Source: Pholis gunnellus (Eukaryota > Chordata > Actinopteri > Perciformes > Pholidae). Taken from it: a DNA stretch of 64,000 nt. The DNA lies in the NCBI GenBank assembly GCA_910591455.2, contig OU342804.1:28242281-28306280 (forward strand), written 5' to 3'. The number at the start of each line of letters is the position of its first letter. The stretch's first letter is position 1. Made by a program: the position numbers and the translations under genes. The notes under the pieces were generated by a model. The model was not told the DNA's origin. It searched no databases and worked only from the letters and a program-made list of their open reading frames with translations. Below, in pieces: positions 1 to 13,872 of this stretch.

Positions 1-3000
1 GTCTCCAGTGGGGTGATTGGAATTAAGCTCTGGCAGCCCCGGCTGGGTCAAGGTGGCTTCCCGCTGTCTGAGACTCGCAGGGACGGCCGGCTCGATGCCA
101 GCCACGTCACCCCTGCCAGTTTAACAGTACCATCTGCCCCTGCTCCTCCTTCCACTCAGCCAGCCTCGTCAAAACAAGTCAAGATGGCAGCCCCAGGTGG
201 CTGTGTATGACAGCTACGGCAGAGGGGATGCTGGGAGACGGTGAGAGTTGCTGTGCGGTAGTGGCAATCATCCAAGCAAGTCCGGGCTGCTGTTTTACCG
301 TATACACCTCAACACTTTCTCAGCTGCGAGACAGCGATGTAACAACCTGCCGGCCCCTCGACCATACAGACCCCTGGTTGGGGATTTTCAAGTTTGCTTT
401 GGATCAGCTCAAACGGCCTGGCAGACTGCCTGCGCATTGAGAAACAGGGGCTGTCGCAGTTTGATTTCTAAGCTGCTGTTAATGTTCTATATGTTGCTTT
501 CATAGCTGTTAAATTGTCGATTGATTCCTTGGAAGAATATTAAAATCATGCCATGTGCTAAACTTTAAGGAGCACAGCTTGTTTGTCCAATACTAACAAA
601 TTATTAATATATTAAGACTATATAAAGTAAAAGAAGAAAAAGAACGGTAAATGTAACAATAATCAAAAATAACTTTATTTGGTTATTGCTGTTGTCTGAT
701 TACACAAAAACAGGGCAGGCAGCTGACAGTTTCAGTGAGATAAAAACGCTGAACTGCTTCCCCAAATGGTAAATTTCCTCCCAGGTGGTGTCATCATCAT
801 CTATTCTTTTCATCTCTCGTCCCTTCGTCTCTCACCCGTCTTTGCCCCCGCAGCGCTCAGGAGGAGTTTAAACCCCCTCGCACCTGAGTCGACATGATTA
901 TCTCCCCCCTTCCCAGCTTCTTTAAACCATCACCCATTATTGGGACGCTGAGGAGACGCCACTTGACCAGAGCCACCCCGATGTGTGATGCATGGCAAGG
1001 CGATGGTGTTATTGTTGCAGGAGTGCAGCGTGATGAAAGGATAAATGGATCCTCCAGGCTAATGGAGCAAGGCGGCCCAACCTGCAGCCCACTGAGTGGA
1101 GCCAGCTGTACCCGAGCTGGGAGGAACCTCTCCGGCTGGGTGGCGGAGCCGTTTTTCATGTTCTGAATGTCTCCGTGCTCATTTCTGCTGGCGGGAGTGG
1201 GAATGATTTGGATGTCACCTGCTAGGGTTATGTTTCTGAAACACGGGGTCCGTCCACCTGAATTTATCATTGTCATTCAGCTCACGGGCCTCAGAGAAGC
1301 TGCCAGCTGTGCAGATGTTAGACATGACAACTCTGGTTGAGCTGACAAACAGCTGCTGCTCACTAAATCTCTGCTTCTATTTACTGACCGTTTAGAAGGA
1401 GAACCTTTGTTTTTGGAGAATACATTGACTCAGTGCAGCGAGGAGGCATTTGATGTCAGCGTTAACTGCCATCTTTAATAATCCCTATTATTGCTTTCAC
1501 TCTATGCTACTAAAGTCCTCTAAACGCCTCTTATTTAGTATATTTCTTTTGGCGTCGTTTGGCAGGATCTGACTACAGGACTAGAGTAAATTATTTCCAC
1601 TGCTTTAATCTGCTATTATTATGCTTTTGAGCAATTCTCAGTATTGTTGTGGGAGTTGGTCAAGTAATTACTTCCAATTGACTGCCTCTGGAATATTTAT
1701 TCATTTTGATGCAGTTCCTTAGTGAATTTTAGAAAATGCCTCTTGTTGGATTAATATGATTGTTTCTGTAATATAGAATTCCAGAAGTGCTGCCTAGCTT
1801 GACATCATTTATAGTGGCTCATTTTCAGAGTAACCCCTTATTGAGTTTTGTAATATTGCTCTATGGTAACTATTGGGACTACTGTCTGTCACTACTGCCT
1901 ATTGCAGTCTGTCAAGATGGATTTGATCAATAAGAATGCAAACACTGGGAGGGAGAAAATGCAGTTAACAAAATGTGTTCTTTCATCTTGTCCATATTAA
2001 TTTCTGATTTGAATACAAGTTTTTAAAAGAAATTACTACTATACGACTACTATTAATTAATATTGAATTGCATACAATATGTGCATTTAGAATTTAACGC
2101 ATTTAAGTGTGTGTTTTAAAGGTAGTTGAGCCTACAAATCACATAATAAGACAATAAGAAGCTAGCTACCTTTTAGCAGGAGTTAGCTACAGTGTTTTCG
2201 TCTTCATGAAAGGATTTAGCTGCTGCCGCGTTTAATTATTTGGAATCATTTACTGAATTATAGAGAGAATGTTCAGTTGGGGATAACAGTTGGGGAAAAT
2301 TAAATCAACAAATCAGTAAATTTACCTTTAGTTTTAGCTACGGCTATCTGTGGCTATCTCACCAGCTAGCTTAATGTAGCTCTGCTGCGTTAGCTGTCTA
2401 TGTGACTTCCCCTGTGACAGTGAGAATAGTAACTGCAATGGTAGTAATTGATTATTAAAAGAATTATTCATTTTTATACCTAATCAATGCAGTAGGCTAA
2501 CAGAGCAATCACTACAGTTTAGCTCCATTTACATTTCTATACCATAATACATTTTTATTTAGTGAAAACCAATGTAAAAAGTCAGAATCAGGTTTTTGAC
2601 AAAAACAGTCATTTATTTCATGTATAGATGACTTTTATCATGTATAACTTTAGGTCCTGACCCCCATCATCTGCCACACCACCTATACACATCCATGTTA
2701 TGTGTCTGCAGTTCTTGTCAAGGGTGTCTGTGGCAGGCCATCACTTTAACGATAACAACACATTATCTGAAGATGCTTAGACAATAAATCTTCATTCCCC
2801 ATACCCTTACCTACATTTCCATAAATTTGCATCTTTGTGTTAGTAACTGAAGCATAGGAAAATAGTGTCCTTGAGACCAGTGTTTTTGAGCTGTCAAGGA
2901 GAAACTGCTCTTCAGATTCAATTTTTTTTTTTTCCTTTTTTCTTTTAATGAAACAGGAAGGAGTGGAGACAGTCCCCATTTCATGCATCAGACTGTAAAA

Positions 3001-4027
3001 ATACTTGAAGGCGCTAAAGCGTACACATTTGACACCCCGGGCCACTGGCTGTCTTGCTCTTACATGTTGCTGTATTTAACAAGCTGTTTGGACATCATAA
3101 AAGTCTCATATAAGCATTTTGGCATCACCATAGGAACAACCTATTATAGAAGACACAGGAGTCTGGCATAAAACCAGCTAGATTTGAAGAAACGTGGAGT
3201 GTACTAAATGACATAACCCTTTATGTAATGAGGGGATCTTATTTATATTATATATGTCTGTTTCTCTCAAACAGTAATCCGTGTTTTGTCTCCTAGAAAT
3301 GCTTCAACAAATGTAATCTTGAGATGAATGCTGAGAGGCTAAGCTACACCACGGCCACAGAGGGAGGGCTTCCTTTGAAATTAATGAATGATTCTCCATT
3401 ACTACAAAGTGCTGGCAGCATGCTAGGTTGGCAATGTCTCACACTGACGTGGCATTGGCATTGCATTCCTGATGGAAGCAACCAAGCACAAGTGTCAATA
3501 GTTGATGGGTGCATTCATCTTCTTACACTGCATTAAAATAACTAGATGAAGTTGCTGTTAGTGTATTGATGATGTACACAAAATCATAAAATGAACAGTG
3601 ATGCTTGCAGTCTCTGATGTCCAATTCACAAAATATGGTAGATATTTCTTTAACAAGGCAGTCTCCACAAGTGGATCATTTGTAAACCTAACGCTGTATA
3701 TTCGTGTCGGGGTGTAATATGTGACGATGTGGAACACGTCCGCTGCTTTAGAGTGATGGAAAGTAACTTATGTTTACTTCAGTATTTTACTATAAAGGAG
3801 TAAATTCATACCTCATTCAGCGGGGAATATTGTACATTCTATTCCACTACAGTTGTTTGAAAGCTAGAGTTACTGGTTATTTTAAAGACAAAGCAATCCA
3901 TTTTTCCAGATGAAATGTTTGGCTAAAATTAGCTAAAGCACAGAAGTTAAATGCCAATTGAAATTATTGCACTTAAGAGTGACATATTGTAACTGTTGGG
4001 CCATCTTTATGTATTATAGTAATTTTC
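1..4027. other. Non-coding interval upstream of the first recognised exon
   Basis: No exon, RNA gene or element was recognised. I looked for the earlier Trk LRR exons (69-75 nt with LRR consensus between AG and GT) and found none. An open stretch of 139 codons on the - strand (857-1276) has no recognisable motif. Likely intron or 5' flank of ntrk3. Confidence 0.6.
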
Positions 4028-4028
4028 C

Positions 4029-4092
4029 ACACACACACACACACACCAATGTGTGATGAGGGACAATATTTTACAATATATATATATATATA
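4029..4092. repeat. Short AC and TA microsatellites
   Basis: An AC run of about 19 nt (4029-4047) is followed by a TA run of about 15 nt (4078-4092). Confidence 0.9.
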
Positions 4093-4149
4093 ATATGAAA
4101 AAGTAACATATTTAGTCTGCTAGTTCACCACTTTGTTCCAGACTGAAAA

Positions 4150-4500
4150 CAACTATTCGATGAATTGCCATGACATTTCACACAGACATTCATGTTCCCC
4201 TCAGGATGAATTGCAATCACTTTGGTGATCCCTTCCCTTTCCAATCTAGCACCATTTGTCCAGTCATTTTGTTTTACGACCAAACACCAGCAAAGCTCCC
4301 GACATACTCATCAGCCTTCAGCTGTATTTTGTGTTTAGTTCTAATTACCAAATATGGACATGCTAACATGCTAAACCAAGATGGTTGCATTGGTATGACA
4401 TCAGCATGTTAGCACTGTCACTGTGAGCATGTTGCTGACATTAGCATTCAGCTAAAAGCATTTCTGTGCATTCGCCTTACAAAGCAGCTAGCCAATTTGT
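4150..4500 (+). repeat. Interspersed repeat copy (GCTAAC-rich family), forward
   Basis: The stretch runs from TTGCCATGACATTTCACACA through CAGCCTTCAGCTGTA to several ACATGCTAA / CATGTTAGCA blocks and a GTCACTGTGAGCATG block. Related sequence recurs at 6590-6730, 29200-29645, 30830-31045 and 35395-35935 in this window. I recognise the pattern as a common percomorph interspersed repeat but cannot assign a class. No open reading frame of note. Confidence 0.65.
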
Positions 4501-6589
4501 GTTACCTGTGACATTGTTATTTCAGTGTGATATTTCTACTTTTGCTTTAATACCTTTTCCAACAATACATGCACAAATTTGATTACAAACTATGTGTTTA
4601 AATGTTCTACAGCTACAGACACTCTAAATTCACTTAAAGGCCGTCTCCCAATAGCCCCTAAGGGCAAGGGTGAACAAAATTCGATTTTTCCAAACCAATC
4701 CTCTTGGAAGTTTGGAGTTCAGTAAGTCTGCAGTAAAAACTAAGGTTTTCTCCAATAGTTCACCCTGCAGCTTCTGACAGCTGCACAGGATTCCCCGGGT
4801 CCTCATCTAGGTGATAAGAGCTTTGATTGCGGAAGCCTTCAGTGCTCTTAAGAGTTATGTCCATTGTCCAGCAGCTCCCATGGCAGTTGTCTCTGTTATT
4901 GGTGGGGAGAAACAATCATTGTGGCAAAGACAGAAACCGGGGCCAAGCCTGAGGCTCTGTGGAAATGCTTTAATTAACTGAGACAATGCTTCAGCCAGTC
5001 TTCTGGACTGTGGAATTACAAATGGGCACATGCAGAAGCCCATGTGTTGCACTGTGTTCTGACTGCCCGCTCCAGGTAACAGTAGATTTAGATTGAGGTC
5101 CAAATGGTAGGAATGCCTCTTTCACTTTTCTGAAACCTCTGGATTATGACTAAAATGCACTCACTCACTCACTCACTCACTCACTCACTTACTCCCATAT
5201 TTAAGTCCTGCTATGGGCAAAAGACACACGGTCATCTTCAATGTCTTACCCTTGACTACCTTCATGGATGGAAATTAATGGAGGCCAATGTTGTTTGAAC
5301 CCAATAACAGAAATGACCTGGACCTGAGGTGCATTATTACCTCTGCCCAAACAAATGAGGAGAACACTTTTCCATTACGCTGTTATTTTTGTTGTTGCTA
5401 TTTAGCAAACAAATACCAATATGGAATGTATTTATTGTAATCATGCTGTGTTGACTTGCTTGCTTGCTGGAAAAGCACTCTGAGAAACAAGGCCTCGTAG
5501 AAAGGGCTGAAAATGTGTTTCTCGCAGTCATCTAGAAAAATACTCCCAGGTGTCTTTATTGGTGTTTTAATCAACTCTAACATTTTATCGATTTCAGCGA
5601 GAGGCATTTCATAAAGCAGCAGGCCAGAACAGGTTGGCAGTGTGTACCCTCAGCTGAACAAGCAGCGAACTTCTCTCCATGGGTCCACTGAGAAAAACTC
5701 CACTGCAAACCCGCCACTGCTTTCTCTCCGAGAGCAAAGATGTGTTTTGCGTCGTAATTTTGTCTGAGGCGTCGCATATTTCATCTGCATGATTAACGAA
5801 CGCAATCGGAATTACGGCGAAAAGATTCAAGTATACCTTTGGCATTGCTGTCAGCCCAGTGGCAGTTCAGTCTCTGCTTGTCTCATTAGATTGATGACAA
5901 TTTTCATTAAATTGCTCAGTCAATTTTAACATCTCCATCCCTATCTGGGAGGAAAAAAATAATTAGAGTCATGGCTTAAAGGCTTCGTTCTCTTGTGTCT
6001 TGGAACCACGACTCGCACCTCTCCCTCACAATCAGCCGGATGACTGTGTACAATATTGTCTTTCATTAATTGCACTGACAAACTGAAACCTCGGATGATA
6101 TTGCAGGGATGTATTCCAATTACTGATGTGCTAACCTGACTCAGTGACTCAGTGATTCTGGACATAAGGTGCCTTTCCGGTTGGCTCGTAACCCTTTTTC
6201 GCTTTATCCCCTTTTTTCATTCATCAAACCACCTTTTGCTATCCACTCAGAAACAGCACAAAAATGCTCTTTAGAGATTTGAGTCAGCCAAACAATGCCA
6301 CTACCGGGAGACTAATTTGTTGGTGTTATTATACTGAAAGCAGGATTCATAAAACGATACTGAAACGGCAGAAATAGGCCCTTATTAAAAGTAATCATTC
6401 CACGTCACTCGAAGCTGTTGCTGGAATGAAAGTAACAGATATTATGGGCTGTTATTAATGCCATGAGTCACCATGAGGCATTTCGTTTACAGGAGTTATT
6501 GGGCTGAAGACAAAGTCATCTATTCTCAAATAGTGATTGATTCAGGGAGCATGCCCTTTGTGATCCCGGACTTTTCTGCTATCACCATC
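4501..6589. other. Non-coding interval; possible conserved element 5570-6560
   Basis: No gene seen. It contains an ACTC tetranucleotide repeat (5157-5190). From about 5570 to 6560 the sequence is complex, free of repeats and rich in short TAAT-type motifs, a texture typical of conserved non-coding DNA near neural genes. That is an impression, not a measurement. Confidence 0.35.
5157..5190. repeat. (ACTC)n microsatellite
   Basis: About eight tandem copies of the tetranucleotide are visible directly. Confidence 0.95.
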
Positions 6590-6730
6590 ATTTGGTCAAA
6601 ATTGTGCTTCGTCCAATACTTTGGTTTCTGACAAAATATCGACAAGCTAATCCATCGGCAGAATTATCAGTTTCAGTTGTACGTGTTAGTGCGAAATAGG
6701 AAATGTTAGCATGCTAAACTAAGACGATGA
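6590..6730 (+). repeat. Interspersed repeat fragment (GCTAAC-rich family)
   Basis: TTTGGTCAAAATTGTGCTTC, CCAATACTTTGGTTTCTGAC and AAATGTTAGCATGCTAAACT match the same family as the copies at 4150 and 35395. It is truncated at both ends. Confidence 0.55.
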
Positions 6731-9700
6731 TACTCACTCCCAACTTTCAAATGCCGCTGCTTGGTTATTGGCACCTGTCGTCTGATACCCACTAGGCACC
6801 CTTTGGCGCCTGTATGAGATGCACCGGGCTGTCAACTAAATCCAATGTTAACTCATCCATGTCTTCATTAGACTCTCAGAGCAAATGAGAAAGTTCAAGT
6901 GGGGCGCATGGGAGTGGAAGTTGGATGAGTCAAACGAACACAGGACTTTCACCAAGGACACTGCTGTCCATGTCCCGTGTGAAACCAAGTCAACGCGGAC
7001 CTTATTCACCGTAGCTTTGTAAGGTCATTTCTGTACTTTGCTAGTTCCGTAAAAAAGGTAGTTATTTTACATAGGAAACGTACTTATTTATAGCCAAACC
7101 CCAACGCTGTTCTAAGCCAAACCAAGTGGTTTTGTTGCGTAAGAAACCTAAAAATTGAGACTGTATGAATGCAACAAGTGGAAAGACACTATGCTTGTAA
7201 TAAGCTCAAACTGACATGCTGTGTGAGTCCAAAATTGAAGCTAGAGGGGCTTGTGGAGCGTCATAGTTTGAAGTGTAGAGCAATGACAGAGCTGCAGTAT
7301 TTGACGAGTTGGGAGTGAGTACGTGTTGTTCAGACAGACCACATGGTGAATTGTAGAGGCGACACAATTGGATACAAAGTCAATGGAAGACACAAGAAGA
7401 GGATTTACCTGGTGGGGGGGCGACTTAAAATGAGGTGAGAAATCCTTCACTAGAGTTGAAAACGTATCAACGTGAAACCATAATACAGACTGCTATGCCG
7501 TTTATCCTCCAAAGCTGCCGTCGTACGTTTGACAAACAGTTGGACTCATTAAAACAGCTGAGGGTTATGTACCTTGCTCAAGGGCGCTTTGATAGAAGTC
7601 CCAGTTTCATGTTATTTAACCCGGCTCGGGTGCGGAGGGGGAATAAACAGGTTTAACGGCAGATGAGAGGAATTCTGCTGCGAGATTAGTGCGACACATG
7701 CACACATATACCACAACCAGAGGATCTTTCTGAGATTAAAGAATCGACTATTTTTATCCCTCTTCCAAACAAAGGAAGGAAAATGATGTTATGTTATTGT
7801 GTCGATACATATCATTGATACATTCCTTTCTACTTTACATTTTGACACAATATTTTATAAATTTTTACATTTCACTTTCAGATATTACTGTACATACGTG
7901 AAGAAACAAACAAAAGCAAAAAACACAAATATAACCAAATAAACAAAGAACAAAGGTTCCATTTGATGTTCATTATATAAGTAGACCTACTACTAATTAT
8001 CTTTGGTCTTCCCAGATGTATGAGTTTCACCAAAGGGGAAACAGACCTATGGAGGACAACCAGTAGTTTAAGATTTACCAGCGATGGCAGGTTATTGTTT
8101 TCTACCTGTGTATCGCCCCCAAAGACACCGATGCCGGATGACAGAACATATACTGAATGTGTAACTAGGGAGGAGTATGAGTAAAGACGAACTTCATGTG
8201 CTGCGTGGAAATGATTCTGTTGTTAATTATGTTCCACATTTTGACATTAATAAATCATTACCTCATTGATTTTTCAGACATTTAGTTAATGACTGTAAAC
8301 AAATGAGGCAGTCGCTGAGTCGCCTGTCAGCTTTTTAAATAAAGTGTCCCCAGGTTAGATTGTGCCAAAATCATCTGGAATTTTTCTTTCTAACCATAAA
8401 AGGAGATTGTTTTTTAGCACAAATCAGAAAAAGGACAAGTGAACAGCTGATCCTCTTCTGTAAGTCAAAACAGGATTTTGGAAAAACCTTCGGGGGCCAG
8501 AGTCTCCGTATCATTTTGACTTTGGTGTCATTGCATGATTACAATGCAGGAAGGCATTTGATGCAATATAGTAACCAGAAATCAAATTCAGTGTCCTGTC
8601 TGTTTACAGCTTTTCTTCATTTTTATACAAAATATCTATTACAGCGATTTATTTCTAACCTTAGCCGCACCTTTTACCACGTTTCAGTGAGAGGCACATA
8701 TTACAGCGGTTATACAAATATCTACAATTAGATTGGGTTGAAAAGACTCCGCTTTTTGAAGGACTTTTTGAAGGACTCAAAGAATCTGAGCAGCATCAGG
8801 GAGACACATTTTACATCAGCTCTTAATAACACTCAACAGTAATAAACGCATCAATACATAAGGTGGAGGTTGGGGTGGAGAAAGGCCAGAAATAAAATGT
8901 TGCCTGTAATACTGCAGAGGAAAAAAAAAACATCCAGGAAGCTGGATGTGAGGAGGTACAGCTGTTAAGTTTTATTTTTTTGTTAAAGATTAGATCGGGT
9001 ATATTTTAGGACTCACATGATATGTATTTCTTTTTTTTTTTTGCTCAGTCGTCTACATTTAAATGTGAATTGGATTCTAGTGAGATGTCAGCCCCCAGAT
9101 ATTATCCAAGGAAGCTAAGATATTTCCCATGAGCCTTTTCAGCCTTTTGACAGAGGCATTGCAGGTTATGGTCTAACATATCAACATACAGATACTCAAT
9201 CTCTATGTGCATTCAGGCAGGATTACATGTAGGTTTGCGGAGGATGACGCATCGGACCGGCGGACCGTGAGATGCATGGTTGCAGTGGGTGGGATGAAAA
9301 GCATGAAATAAGTTCTGAGTGTTACCAGGCGGACTCACGCAGGAAGCTGGGGTGGTGCATGAGCAGATCTTATCAGCAGCTAACACTTGTATCTTTCACT
9401 GTGGATATTTTTTGTATGTGACCTTTCCAGCTCTAGAACAGTCTCATGGGTTGCAGTAAGTTCATCCTCTGCAAATGCAACTGTGAATACCTTTGGTGAT
9501 GAGCGGTAGAGGCTTTGTGTTATGCGCCGGATCAACATATTAAATACATAATAACATGTGGCGTCTTTGAGATGGGATGAAGACACTTAATCTTCTCGGT
9601 TTCCAGCCAAAGAAGGATCTTTTCTGTCCGGTTCCGGTGAACAGAAGCCTGAATGTGAACTCGGCTGCAGGCTGAATAACCGTTGTGTTGCGTCAGTCGA

Positions 9701-9843
9701 TGTTAGAGAGAAGCAGAGCGAATGTGTATTTTCATTAAACAGGTTTGAATCCATTTTATGTTATACCGTATTTACCCCTTTATGACAGTATCCTCTGAAT
9801 TGTACACACCAGTTGCCTGTTTGCAACAAGAGATGGCCTAGAT
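6731..9843. other. Non-coding interval without recognised features
   Basis: No exon, RNA gene or clear transposon seen. An open stretch of 123 codons at 8360-8731 (+) has no recognisable domain, and I treat it as chance. Confidence 0.5.
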
Positions 9844-10124
9844 CAGGGGTGTCAACTCATTGTTGCTCTGGGGCCGCATCGGCATCATGGTTACCCCCAA
9901 AGGGCCGGTTGTCGGCGGGGGAGGGGTGCTGCTGCTGCTCCTTGGTCGTTGGCAGAGAGGGGGGCTGCTGCCACATACGCTGGTGGAGGTGTGCGCGCGG
10001 ATCGGGGAGGAGCTACGCCGTGCACGATTTTACATTTATTTTTTTTTGCTGGCGGATTCGCGGGCCACATAAAATGACGTGGCGGGCCGGATCCGGCCCG
10101 CGGGCCGTATGTTTGACACCCCTG
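9844..10124. mobile_element. hAT-type MITE with 8-bp target duplication
   Basis: The element is 281 bp. It begins CAGGGGTGTCAA and ends TTTGACACCCCTG, terminal inverted repeats typical of non-autonomous hAT elements of vertebrates. It is flanked by a perfect 8-bp direct repeat GCCTAGAT (9836-9843 and 10125-10132), the size hAT transposases make. The interior is GC-rich, with GGGCCGCA near the left end and a palindromic GGCCGGATCCGGCC stretch near the right end. It encodes no transposase, so it would have been mobilised in trans. The intact target duplication suggests a fairly recent insertion. Confidence 0.92.
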
Positions 10125-12199
10125 GCCTAGATCAAAGCACTTTTACCTTTTATATTATTAATACAACATGATTTAACAAACTGCACATGGCTGCCGTGTA
10201 AGAGAAAGCTCCCTTCTCTAAAATGTCAGCTTTTCAAAAATGGAGCAAAACAACTTTCTTTTAAGATTGACACCCGTGATATTTTAAAGTTCTACTTCAT
10301 TTTTTAGAAAGGTTTGTTTTTGCAGCGTACAGTCGTCAGCCTCGGAGACATTTCAGGAATTAGAAAAAAAATGCTGCGAAAAAAGAGAAAAGGAAGCAAT
10401 TAGTTTATGGCGCTGCAGCAAATATTAGTTGCCTCTCCTCAGCTTGACAGATGACGACTACATTTCACGACGTCCACGCCGCTGATCCGTTGCGACACCT
10501 CGCTCAGTGGCTGTCTGGTTCTCCTCTGCGTGGTCCTGAATGTCAATCTGCAGAGCTCCCCCACACTCAGACAGTAGCCACCACTGATGCTGCACTAATT
10601 AGCCAACCCTCTCGAGTAGCCGAGCCCTCCCAATGGCATTTGTGCCAAACAGAATTATTAAAGAGGGAGGGGGGGGAGGAGTCGCACCTCCTCTGCAGAG
10701 GAGCAAACACCCGGGTTTCGGCTTAGCATTCACTTCATCGCCCTCCGGCTGGGGAACCGCCGCCGCCATCAATATTAACACCCAGATACATCCGTCGCCG
10801 TAGCGCATATTTTCCACCCCAACCTAATGAAAATTTCATGTGAATCACATAATTTCTTATTGAAATGAGCACTGTCTGGAGATGATCGGTGGTGGCTCAG
10901 TGACTGAACAGCAACTGTGTCTGCTTTACGGTGTAGTAAAAGCGGTGGAGGTCTATTTGTATATATTTGTTGGTGAGTGTATGTCCTTCCAGGCCTGGAA
11001 ACACAGCTGCCTGGCTTCTAATTAATTTTCTCCACTGCTAATTTTTAAATTTAATAATCAATGCCCCATCCTCACCTCCTGTCTTTTGGCATTCCGTCGG
11101 CTTTGATGCCTTATTTGCTGATTTGTTTATTTATTAATTAATTTACCCCTTCCGATCCAATTTTAGCTGACATTTCTTGTCGAGATGCGAAGGATGACCT
11201 TTGAAAACGGAACACTTCCTGCCGGAGACGTGAAGGAGGTCTCTCGCTCTCACTTATCTGCATGCAACAATAAAAGGTGTAAAAATAACATTTGCTCATG
11301 TGTATTAAAAGGTTTATTGCTGTCTTAAGTAGATTTGTTTGCTTTTACAAGTAGTAAAATGTGATTTTTATTTGCAGCACCCTTACATTAGCCTAAGCGT
11401 AACTGGTATTCCAGTGTCTCTACGAGCATTTCATAAGAAAGTAGCATAACTAAATAACATCTGAAGTTAAGGATAAAGGAAACGAGGAGTGTTTTCTTTA
11501 TTTGTTGCACATTCTGTCCAATGAAAGTGGCATCAACCTTAACATCTGACTCTCATCAATAAAGCCTATAACCGTATTTCCCAAAATGTCAAAATATTGC
11601 TTTCAATGTATCCGGGAGAGTGACATAACATAAATACAAAATAATGTAGTAATCTACGTAAAAACCTAAATGTAAACACATTTTTTTTTTTGCTTTCTTT
11701 TGCTTTTTGATTATTGTAATAGTGAATAAAGACCTAACCAGCTCTACAGGACCAGCGTTCATTGTCTTCTGTCTTGATCGCCAGGTCATGTGTGGTTTGT
11801 GGGCTTTAGCTTCTATCTTTATCTTTTTAACTCTCTCTGAAATCCCTTTTTAGTTTTCTTCCAAATATGAGAACATGTATGCAGGGAGCGCCAGCGTGGG
11901 CTCCATGGTAGCTCTGACAGAGTAGCAGGGGGGCGTGGCAAAGCGGAGGGTCAATTTGAAGTTCTATTTTTACAAAGCTCATACGGCTCGCTATACAGAC
12001 GAGGTTTGAAGAACATGCACAGCATTGCAAAGGAAGTGAACACATGTAAATGAACTTTTACTTCAAGTTCAAATATATTTACTCTAATATTAACTTAGAG
12101 GTCTGGGGTCTAATTTATGTATATTTGGATATCTTTTATAAGGTCTGTCGTTTGACGTGTGTCTATTTGGAGAGCTGTAGTCTAATTGTCTGTCTATTT

Positions 12200-12200
<1 letters not shown>

Positions 12201-12230
<30 letters not shown>
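12201..12230 (+). repeat. Poly-G run, 30 nt
   Basis: Thirty consecutive G on the + strand, which is the non-template strand of ntrk3. Long G runs can form quadruplexes. The length may be affected by sequencing or assembly. Confidence 0.95.
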
Positions 12231-12231
<1 letters not shown>

Positions 12232-12527
12232 TTTGACGAAAGGGCAGAGCGGCCCTGCTCTACATCACCTAATGAGCTGCTGTTGGCTCGCCCACCTTTT
12301 CTCTTTCTCTCTCTCTCTCTTTGTAATGTATTCTTTCTGTGTATAATACTGTCCCTTTGGGACCGCAGGTTTTCTTTGGGAGGTGAATTTCCTTGCAGCA
12401 TCTTCACATACTCTCACACACATCCCTGTAGTCAGAGCAGCAATGCAGTTGCACAAGTATTTCAAGGTGACAATATTATTTAACCAGCGTGTTAGTGACT
12501 TTGTGCAAACATACCTGTTTGGGTTTA

Positions 12528-12528
<1 letters not shown>

Positions 12529-12574
<46 letters not shown>
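12529..12574. repeat. (GT)n microsatellite
   Basis: An uninterrupted GT run of about 45 nt, seen directly. Confidence 0.95.
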
Positions 12575-12576
<2 letters not shown>

Positions 12577-13872
12577 TATCACAGGAAATAAAAAAGACCT
12601 GCAACATCCTCAGCTGCCTGTTGCCATGGTGACACTCCTGGTTACAGGAGTGTCTAATAGGTCTTTCATACAAATTAACCTGCCATAGAAAATACCATAA
12701 ATATGAACTGCTGTTTGCTTATATACTCCTGTTTATTTATCCACATTGGCAAGTTGATCATTTCAAATTCATGTCATATTGTTTCTAACATTTATTTGAA
12801 CATTATCTGTATGTGTATTTTGTCTGCCTTAGTAAGTTACCTCTACACCACCCTGGACATTACATCTTTTGAACACATTCATAGCATGTTACAGTTGGAA
12901 CATCTGAGTAATCCATTATGTTTAATACGCCCATTTGCTGTATTCTGAAATGTATACCGTTTACCATCTATTGGTTGCTGAGATGTCTCTTATCTCACAC
13001 TATATGCCATATCCTGCGTGTGTCGCTTCGATTAGAGGCTGAGTGGATGACTCCTTGTTGCCTTATAGACACTGTGAGCTGTGATATTGGGTATTGTAAA
13101 TGGTGCAGTAATGTGCAAAGCATGTGAGTCACCAACCGAGCATTCAGACAAAACCATGCACATGTACGTCAGAGAAAACTAATGATCAGATAGTAGATAC
13201 TCTTGGACTGCATAACAGGATTTGATTTTGTCAATGCTCTCATGTTGTATCTCTTATGAAGAGTGTAAACTAAATGTCTTTCCTTCATATTTAAACTGGT
13301 TCTGGTCGGATCACTCGTAAGTCTCTGGCTATTTGTTATCGAATTTAGTGGCTTCCTGAGCCGCAGGAGGTTCCTTAAGACAATTTAATTATTTGACTAG
13401 AAAGCAGTCAACTTTCTTTTATTGAGTTGCCAGAGCCCTGAAGCTCGACACAACCAGGCCTGTTTCCCTTTTCCTGTCAATAGCACTTTGCCTTTTTATT
13501 TTTTTGGCCATCAATGCAGGCCCGTTTATCCACTTCCCCACTTGTTTTGTTTTACTTTCATTTATTATATTTTAGTTTAGCTGAATTATTTGATTTCACA
13601 GAAATGTAGTTTATTCAACTTGCAGATACGCACGACAGCACTGTGGATATATATTAAGAGCAGGATGATGTCGACTGAGACAGAAAAATGAATTTAATTA
13701 AAATGACCCAGGGTAAGATTTGCTATTCGGGTTTTCACATCAAAACAAGAATAAAAGGGAGGATGTGAGATGAAAGAGAGCAGACGTGACATCAAGCAGG
13801 AGACATGACATACTTCATATATAAAAAACAATCCATTTAACCCTCGCTTTGTTTTTTTCCTCCTCTCCGCAG

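Larger units (their letters stand above)
10133..13872. other. Non-coding interval before the LRR exon
   Basis: No exon recognised. It holds a poly-G run (12201-12230) and a GT repeat (12529-12574). The part from about 11000 to 11220 has several TAATTAAT-type motifs in repeat-free sequence and could be regulatory, which is speculative. Confidence 0.4.

Noticed and set aside
857..1276. 139-codon open frame on the - strand
   Set aside because: No motif or homology recognised; treated as chance.
8360..8731. 123-codon open frame on the + strand
   Set aside because: No recognisable domain and ordinary intronic composition.
12265..12582. Frames encoding Thr-His or Cys-Val repeats around GT/CA microsatellites (also at 26155-26533, 34609-34858 and 45584-46166)
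   Set aside because: Pure dinucleotide repeats give such frames in any organism.
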